64,000 nucleotides of DNA from Arbacia lixula (lineage: Eukaryota; Echinodermata; Echinoidea; Arbacioida; Arbaciidae): NCBI GenBank assembly GCA_963669155.1, contig OZ022597.1:7975699-8039698 (forward strand), given 5' to 3'. The notes beneath the pieces are model-generated. The model was not told the origin of the DNA and searched no databases. It worked only from the letters and a program-made list of their open reading frames with translations. The position numbers and the translations under genes are program-made. Shown piece by piece: positions 53,925 through 61,815 of this stretch. Position 1 is the stretch's first letter; each line of letters opens with the position of its first letter.

Positions 53925-54880
53925 TTTGTCTCACCCACCGGAGGTGAAGGCGAGACTAAGGGATCCAAATGGCGTCCGTCCGTCGTCCGTCCGTCGTCCG
54001 TCCGTCGTCCGTCGTCCGTCACAAATGTTAAAGTTTACCTGCAAGACTCTCTTATGATCCATACCTTGGCAACTGTTACAGCAATGGCAGCCACACTTGG
54101 TTGATAGAAGCACTAGGGGTATCTTCATGTTATGGTGTTGTCAGAGGTCATGTGATGATGTCAAAGGTCATTTGAGGTCATATATTAAAGAGTATGTGCA
54201 AGACTCTCTTTTTCTATGTTAAAGTTTACCTGCGAGACTCTCTTTTGACAAATAACTTCACATAGGTTGCTTGGATTACAACCTAACTTGGGTCATAGAT
54301 GCACTGGGGTACCTTCATGTTATGGTACCGTTGGAGGTCACAGGATAAGGTCAAAGGTCATTTGAGGTCATACGTTAAAGTTTACCTGCAAGACTCTCTT
54401 TTGACAAATAACCTCACATGGGTTGCTTGGATTACAACCTAACTTGGGTCATAGATGCACTGGGGGTACTTTCATGTTATGGTGCCGTTGGAGGTCACAG
54501 GATAAGGTCAAAGGTCATTTGAGGTCATACGTTAAAGTTTACCTGCAAGACTCTCTTTTGACAAATAACTTCACATAGGTTGCTTGGATTACAACCTAAC
54601 TTGGGTAATAGATGCACTGGGGGTACCTTCATGTTATGGTACCGTTGGAGGTCACAGGATAAGGTCAAAGGTCATTTGAGGTCATACGTTAAAGTTTACC
54701 TGCAAGACTCTCTTTTGACAAATAACTTCACATAGGTTGCTTGGATTACAACCTAACTTGGGTCATAGATGCACTGGGGGTACCTTCATGTTATGGTACC
54801 GTTGGAGGTCACAGGATAAGGTCAAAGGTCATTTGAGGTCATACGTTAAAGTTTACTTGCAAGACTCTCTTATCACACAT
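53925..54880. repeat. Tandem array of ~158-bp units with AGGTCA clusters
   Basis: Begins near a (GTCC)n-rich patch (53972-54020). Then follow about five units containing TTAAAGTTTACCTGCAAGAC, TTGCTTGGATTACAACCTAA and TTCATGTTATGGTACCGTTG. Each full unit ends in GGAGGTCACAGGATAAGG, TCAAAGGTCATTTGAGGTCA. Unit spacing is about 158-159 bp (unit starts near 54373, 54531, 54690, 54848). The array ends exactly where the COPB1 copy B begins. Confidence 0.93.
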
Positions 54881-55109
54881 AACTCAATGCTGCAAACTGT
54901 ACAAAATGCATGATGAAATTCTCTTTCAGACTCCCGATTACATGGGAACTGGAGACTGTTTTTGGCCCTAAATAGCTTAGATCATTTTAGCGCACTAATC
55001 AGTGTTAGAATATAATAATTTTGGGAGGATAAAGATAATAATTATAAGGGCGGGAATTGGGGGGAATTTTTGGGATGCGCCTGATGAAATCAGGAGGGTT
55101 GGCATGCCT

Positions 55110-55266
55110 GGGCCCATTGCATAAAACTTACCATTATTGGTAACTTTGCCATCAGTGGTAATCACCATGCTAACATTGCTTGACAGCCAATCAAATTCAA
55201 GGTTCCAATACAGGTTGTGTTGGTAGCTAAGTTACCATCAATGGTAAGTTTTATGCAACAGGGCCC
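55110..55266. mobile_element. GTTGCATAAAAC foldback MITE, copy g
   Basis: GGGCCCATTGCATAAAACTT at the left and TTTTATGCAACAGGGCCC at the right. It is the duplicate of 34762-34931, with a cleaner left arm. Confidence 0.88.
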
Positions 55267-55357
55267 TGGTGCTGAGGACTACTATTGACTAAATACTATG
55301 GTAACAGCATCCATGATCAGAATTTGCTCCATGATGTATTCCTCTTTGTTCCCATAG

Positions 55358-55503
55358 TCTATGACATCTCTGGAGCTCAGAACGACCGCAGCGTTGTCGT
55401 CCTCAATGACATCCATATCGACATCATGGATTACATTGTCCCCGCCACATGCACCGACGCAGAGTTCAGGACCATGTGGGCAGAGTTTGAATGGGAGAAT
55501 AAG
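55358..55503 (+). CDS. COPB1 duplicate exon 20'
   Basis: Same protein as exon 20, with three silent changes. Acceptor CCCATAG, donor AAG|GTAGGA. Confidence 0.88.
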
Positions 55504-57750
55504 GTAGGATGCGTGTCAGTCTGTCTGTCTTTCCTTGTATGTGTCTGTGTCTGTGAGTTTGAATTGGAGAACAGGGAAGGATATGTGTCAGTTTGTGTGT
55601 CAGTCTGTCTGTCCCTGTATGTGTGTCAGTTTTTGTGTCAGTCTGTCTGTCTGTCCCTGTATGTGTGTTGGAAAGAGTTTGAATAGGAGAGCAAGGTAGG
55701 ATGCGTTTCAATCTGTCTGTCTGTCTGTCTGTCCCTTTCCATGTCACAGGCAGAGTTTGAATGAAAGAACAAGGTAGAATTTGTGCCTTGCTGCTTCTCT
55801 CTCTGTCATTCTGTCTGTTTGTCTGTATGATCTCTATTTAATGTTTGGTTGCACATCTGCTTGCCTGTCACTATATATGTGGAAGAGAACAGAGTTGAAT
55901 GGTATGGTCTTGTACAGATTATGATAATGATGACGATGATGGCAGGAACATTGATGAAGTCCAAATGACAACAACATCATCAGCGCGCTGCAGCAAAGCT
56001 GCCAAGTCTACCTGATTTCGGAGGAGACTCCCTGAACAGAGACCAATATTACTGCATTACATTTCATCACATCACCCAATGTCATCTGATTATTGATAGA
56101 TTATTGTCATTACCTTGTATGCATTTGATAGACATCACCCTGACTTCTGATGAAATGTCCCTAATTCCTCCCAATCGTTGAACTTTAATGTCGTAGCTCT
56201 GCATCAGGAGATGATAATAATGATAGGATTATTGCTAAGTCCCAGAGATAACATAGAACTGATGAAGTGATGATGATGGTGACATGAATATTGCCAAGTC
56301 CCAGTGACAACACCATCATCAGCACTCTGTAGTGCCACCAGTGGGGCATTTCATGAAAGTTGTCAGTGCTGACAATTTCAGTGAAATCCTTGTCTTTGAT
56401 TGGCTGAGAGGCACTAGCATCTGACTGTTACTATGGTAACTGTCAGAGAAAGACAACTTGTCAGACGAAAAATGTTGATGAAATGCCCCCCTGAAGATGA
56501 CAATAATGGTAGGTTCTAGTGATAACGTAGAACTGATGAATTGTGTGTCTGTGTTTATCACAGGTGACCGTCAACACCAACATCACCGAACTGCGGGAGT
56601 ACCTCCAGCATCTCATCTCCTCTACCAACATGAGATGCCTCACTCCAGAGAAGGTGCGGCATTTTCTCCTGTGTTTTTGCATTTTCATTTTATGTAAAAG
56701 TATTTCATTTATTAGCTCACCCATCATCAACAGATTTCAATTTGATCAAAGAGATTGCATTCAAGTACGTATAGAGCCGATACAAAACGTTTATAAAAGC
56801 TTATTTATTTATTATTATCATTATTTTTTTTTATTTCATTTTCATGGCTAAAATATTCCAAAATTTAGGCTCTATGCTTTTATGTTGTCCTTTTCTCTTC
56901 AAAATATTTTGATTTCAAGTGAAAACTGCTAAAATATGAAAAACTTTTGGCATTTTGTTTTCAGGTTGTTCTTTTCTCTTCAATTTTTTTTTTATTTCTT
57001 AACTCTTTGCCCTCCACGTATATAATACCCCCTGTGCCACATTAAATCAACCTGGTCAATACTGAATAGACTTCCTGTTAATTGATCATTAAATTACCCT
57101 ATTTTACAGGAAATTCTCAATGTAAACAATTCGGTGACTTTAATCCAATGAATGGTCGAAGTGAACAATTGGCGATGTACTCATTGCTATTGTCTGTAAG
57201 TGCGAACAGCGGATTAAAACGCGCTCTGTCAGTATTGTGATTGAATTGTGACTCTAGTCGAAGTTGGCAGGCCCCTGGATGTGACTAGAGTCGAACGAAG
57301 CGGGCAAAGAGTTAAAGTGAAAATGCTAAAATATTAAAAACTTTAGGTATTACGTTTTCAGGTTGTCCTTTTCTCTCCCAAATGTCAAAATGTTGATGTT
57401 TTTGTCCCACAATCCCCCAGGGTCTGTCTGGTGAGTGTGGTTTCATGGCAGCCAACCTCTATGCCCGCTCCATCTTTGGGGAGGACGCCCTCGCCAACGT
57501 GAGCATTGAGAAGCCGGCCAACGCTGAGGACACCGCGTCAGTGACGGGCCATGTCAGGATCAGGGCCAAGAGCCAGGTAAATAAGATCACATTTATCTAC
57601 AACTATTATGTCCATATCTCTTGAAGTCTATATATTTGTATACGTCTTTTTGGGAAATGACAGAATAGAAAGAATGAGACCGACACATATGCAAATTGAG
57701 ATCATATCAGGAGACGGAAATAAATAAAGTTTATGTTAGAAAGTGAGGAG

Positions 57751-57809
<59 letters not shown>

Positions 57810-58846
57810 GGGTGGGGGTGGAGAAAGAAAAGAAAAAGGGAGTATTTGTATATTTGTAGGAGTGCATGTGTGTACATGTGAATGCGTGTGTGTTTGTTTA
57901 CATGGTGTATATTGTATTTTCTTTGATGTTTTTAGATAATTTTGTACAGTATATCCTATATAACTACCACATTTATTACATATATCAATGGAAATGTTTT
58001 TTGTAGTAAAAATATTGCAATCTGGCTTTTAGCCGCCATGATATTTATACTGTGAATAAGTACCATTTCAATCAATTTCAATTAAATCTCAGTAACATTA
58101 CTTTGTGTAAAACATGTATGGAGAAAATGGTTTTTTTTGACTGATGCATGAAATATATTCAATATCGAATGTGAGAATTGCAATATGTATTTGATGCATA
58201 AATCCATTACATAATTCGGGGGTTAATTCAACCCGAGCCACAGTATATTTTCTTCACTGACCATTTGAACCATTTGCTGTGCTACATCTGCATTTATGTT
58301 TATTGCACAGACATTTTGAGCCAGATGGTCTCAAGCTCTCTCTTTTTGATTAAGAGTTATTAAGAGAAATTAATAATTTTCTTTTTCTTTTTTGTTTTTT
58401 TCTCTCCTTTGATTCTTTCTTTCTTCTTAATTTCATCTTTCTTCCTTCTGCTCATATCTCTTTCTTTTTTTTCATTTATTTTCTTCCTTCTATTCTTCTT
58501 TTGTCCTTCCTCTCATTGTTCTTTCCATTCATTTTTCTTTCTTTCCTCTGTTTGTCTTCCTTCCTTCTTCTTTCTTCATTCCTTTCTATTTCTCCCTTTT
58601 TTCTTATTTCTTCCCCCATTCATCTTTCTTCCTTTTTATTTCTTCCTTTTTTTCTTCCTTCTTTCTTCCTTCCGTTATTGTTCTTTCTCCCTTCTTTTCT
58701 TCTCTCCTTCTTTTTGTTTCTCCTTTCTGTTCTTCTTCTTCCCTTCCTCCCTTCCTCCCCTCCTTCTTTCCATCCTGCAGGGCATGGCTCTCAGCATGGG
58801 AGACAAGATCAACCTGTCTCAGAAGAAGGACAAAGATGTCAAGTAG
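55358..58846 (+). CDS. COPB1: Partial COPB1 duplicate: exons 20-23, open frame
   Basis: Four exons (55358-55503, 56564-56653, 57421-57576, 58781-58846) with the same lengths and phases as exons 20-23, giving 458 nt. They encode only the appendage platform part (about 152 residues) of beta-COP. In the family this domain takes part in coat assembly and contacts rather than forming the trunk. Compared with the first copy I count 9 differences: 8 synonymous and 1 amino-acid change (Thr to Ala before SVTGHVRIR). No stop or frameshift is present and all splice sites are GT/AG. There is no upstream exon and no start in frame, since exon 20' begins in phase 1. It could be a pseudogene fragment, an alternative 3' terminus spliced from exon 19, or a second haplotype wrongly placed by assembly. 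Confidence 0.85.
55484..55780 (+). repeat. Repeated exon 20 end plus donor in intron 20'
   Basis: The exon end GCAGAGTTTGAATGGGAGAA with AAG|GTAGGATGCGT recurs in degraded form near 55553 (GAGTTTGAATTGGAGAACAG), 55674 (GAGTTTGAATAGGAGAGCAA, with GTAGG kept) and 55750 (GCAGAGTTTGAATGAAAGAA, with GTAGA kept). Units are separated by GTCT-rich tracts. Copy A has only the authentic one. Confidence 0.88.
56088..56205 (+). repeat. Intron 10-type repeat unit in intron 20'
   Basis: ATTATTGATAGATTATTGTC, then TGTATGCATTTGATAGACAT, matches the units at 23757-24300. It is not present in intron 20 of copy A, so the intron 10 unit belongs to an interspersed element. Confidence 0.8.
56564..56653 (+). CDS. 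COPB1 duplicate exon 21'
   Basis: Same protein as exon 21, with one silent change (TCA to TCT). Acceptor ATCACAG, donor AAG|GTGCGG. Confidence 0.88.
56999..57315. mobile_element. TTAA-inserted foldback element, absent from copy A
   Basis: TTAACTCTTTGCCC at the left and GGGCAAAGAGTTAA at the right. An internal inverted pair is GACTCTAGTCGAAG / GACTAGAGTCGAACG-like. Copy A has uninterrupted TTTCTTAAAGTGAAAATGCT at 35962-35981, so a single TTAA at the empty site became two TTAA flanks. Confidence 0.88.
57421..57576 (+). CDS. COPB1 duplicate exon 22'
   Basis: Three silent changes and one Thr-to-Ala change relative to exon 22. Acceptor CCCCCAG, donor CAG|GTAAAT. Confidence 0.88.
57755..57815. 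repeat. (GA)n / poly-G microsatellite in intron 22'
   Basis: Expanded version of the 36429-36474 tract. Confidence 0.9.
58370..58780. repeat. Pyrimidine-rich tract before exon 23'
   Basis: TTC/CTT-rich sequence, the diverged counterpart of 36940-37318, ending at the acceptor ATCCTGCAG. Confidence 0.85.
58781..58846 (+). CDS. COPB1 duplicate exon 23' with stop
   Basis: Same protein as exon 23, with one silent change (AAG to AAA). TAG at 58844-58846. Confidence 0.88.
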   Translation, partial: GMALSMGDKINLSQKKDKDVK

Positions 58847-60052
58847 AGACCAAGACAGAGATAATTACTTAACCCTTTGAGTGTCAGACAAAGTACTGGA
58901 GCAATACTCATACAACCTTACTAAAGCTTAGCAAATTGCTTAAATACAGAGTGTCCAATTTTGAAAAGTCAGTTTCCTCTTTTCAGTTTCCTCTTTGATC
59001 CCAAATTTGTTACTGGTAAATTGCTGGATGATTTTTGTGAGGAATTAGGGCATAAACAAACTAGGACGTGCAGAAGTTTTTAGGAAAATATACAGTTAGT
59101 AGATGCATGTACAGTTATGTGACGTCATACTTACAACGCATTCATGGTAATCCCATTGATAAAATATTGTTGATATAAGTCATGCCAGCTCAAAATGTGA
59201 TTTCATGTTGCAGAAGGAAAGTATAAATTTCACACTTTTCCCATCAAAATGTATATCGAACTGGTACAGTGACATATTTTTCATTTCTTTAAACATCCTT
59301 GGTTGTACATAATGGATCAATGGCGCAAGAAGACGGAATTCTTTCAGTCCCATGGGAGGTTAAAATGAGCGCAACCACTGCACATTGTGACACACATTTT
59401 CATGACTTTTTCTTTTCAAGTGTCTCACAACTTTTGAGATCAAGTTTGATAAAAATCGGACATACCCGTGCAGCATTGGGTATGTCTTTAACAACTTGAC
59501 ATAAATCATTGGATGGTTACAATAAAATTGACTTTCTTTATATAGGAACTTATGTTCTACTGCTAAAACTGATGGGAGATTAGTCATGAAGAGCTAATAA
59601 CCGATGTATTTTATTTCACTTTCAATGTGTAGCTGTTAAATGTCTTAAGTCACAAGGAGCGGTCATTAAATCTTTTATATGCATAATTAATTGCATCAGT
59701 CATGATGCAAGGTAAAATATATTAACTATAAAAGCATTTCAAGATAATTGTTGATTGAGATAAGTGGCAAACTATTGCAAGTAATTTTACCTTCAATCAT
59801 AATCAATATACCTTATTTGATGAAGTAGTTCGCATGTGTATAAGTGATATTTAGGTACTTTAAATCAAACTGTACTGCTCGAAGCAAGCACAATAAATGG
59901 CTACAAATTGAATCAAAGAGACTACTAAGTGGTGTTTATTGTGTATTATGTTGTGTATTTGTGATGTTGTATAGAACGAGAAACCTGCAGAACGATGGAT
60001 AACACAACACAACTTTGGTGCTCTATATGGTACACTCTTTACGTACATGAAT

Positions 60053-60290
60053 CAAAGAGTACCGAAGCGGTGTCGTCATGTGAGCATGTTGTCAAGACAA
60101 CTGGCTCTAAACAAAATCACTCCAGTGAGTGCTTTACCGGTCCGATATTGGTTAGCGGGCTGTTGTGGGCATTCCCAATACATGTATCACAGACTCCGCT
60201 ATGATAACCGCTACTTGTTCTACCCGAATAGTTTAGAACCAGTTGTCTTGACAATAATGCTCGAATGACGTTACACTGCGGTACTCTATA
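60053..60290. mobile_element. CRE-bearing foldback element, copy B1
   Basis: Counterpart of 38915-39146. The left-arm octamer is changed to TGTCGTCA and the right-arm one to TGACGTTA. Confidence 0.8.
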
Positions 60291-61443
60291 AAGCCAGAAA
60301 CGCCAAAATACCACACTCTGAATCAAAATCTCTTTATATAAACAATACTGCATATGTTTATTCGGTTTTCTATTTCACAAAAAAAAAGGTGCTTCTATGT
60401 ATTTCATTTAGTGCGAGTTCTTTTCACAGATTCCTCGTTGATCCTAGATTCGTTGCTGCCAAACTGCTGGATGATCTTTGTGGATTTAAGGCAGTAGTTT
60501 TTAGATGCATGCATAGTTATGTGAAGTAATACTTACAACACATTCATGGTAGTTTTATTGAGAAATCTTGTTCCAATGAATCATGCCAGCTCAAAATGTG
60601 ATTTCATGTTGCTGTAGAAAAGTATAAATGTCACACTTTTCCCATTAAAATGTATATCGTACTGGTACAGTGACATATTTTTCATTTCTTTAAACATCCT
60701 TAGTTGTACATAATGCATCAATGGCAGAATTCTTTCAGTCCCATGGGATGTTAAAATGATGCGCAACCGCTGCACATTGTGACACCTTTTCATGACTTTT
60801 TCTTTTGAAGTGTCTCACAACTTTCGAGACCAAGTTTGATAAAAATCGGACACACCTGTGCAGCATTGGGTATGTCTTTAACGACTTAACATACATCATT
60901 GGATGGTTACAATAAAATCGACTTTCTTTACATTGGAACTTATGTTCTACCACAGCTAAAACTGATGGGAGATTAGTCATGAAGAGCTAATAACCGATGT
61001 ATTTTATTTCACTTTCAATGTGTAGCTGTTAAATGTCCTAAGTCACAAGGAGCGGTCATTAAATCTTCTATATCCATAATTAAATGCCTCCATGATGCAA
61101 GGTAAAATACAAAACTATAAAAGCATTTCAAGATAATTGTTGATTTAGATAAGTGGCAAACTATTGCAAGTAATTTTACCTTCAATCATAATCAATATAT
61201 CTTATTTTATGAGGTAGTTCACATATATGTATAAGTGATATTTAGGTACTTTAAATCAAACTGTACTGCTTAAAGCAAACACAATAAATGGCTACAAGTT
61301 GAATCAAAGAGACTACTAAGTGGTGTTTATTGTGTATTATGTTGTGTATTTGTGATGTTGTATAGAACGAGAAACCTGCAGAACGATGGATAACACAACA
61401 CAACTTTGGTGCTCTATATGGTACACTCTTTACGTACATGAAT

Positions 61444-61681
61444 CAAAGAGTACCGAAGCGGTGTCGTCATGTGAGCATGTTGTCAAGACAACTGGCTCTA
61501 AACAAAATCACTCCAGTGAGTGCTTTACCGGTCCGATATTGGTTAGCGGGCTGTTGTGGGCATTCCCAATACATGTATCACAGACTCCGCTATGATAACC
61601 GCTACTTGTTCTACCCGAATAGTTTAGAACCAGTTGTCTTGACAATAATGCTCGAATGACGTCACACTTCGGTACTCTATA
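61444..61681. mobile_element. CRE-bearing foldback element, copy B2
   Basis: Second counterpart. The left octamer is TGTCGTCA and the right is intact TGACGTCA at about 61656-61663. Confidence 0.8.
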
Positions 61682-61815
61682 AAGCCAGAAACACCAAAAT
61701 ACCACACTCTGAATCAAAATCTCTTTATATAAACAATACTGCATATGTTTATTCAGTTTTCTATTTCACAAAAAAAAGAAGGTGCTTCTATGTATTTCAT
61801 TTAGTGCGAGTTCTT

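Larger units (their letters stand above)
58985..61815. repeat. Internal tandem duplication of the 3' flank, ~1,391-bp unit
   Basis: The block corresponding to 37890-39281 in copy A is present twice here, about 58985-60420 and 60421-61815, with corresponding points 1,391 bp apart (for example 59995 and 61386). The two units are nearly identical around 59900-60290 / 61290-61680 and less similar at their left ends. AATAAA is retained in each (near 59890 and 61281). Confidence 0.9.
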
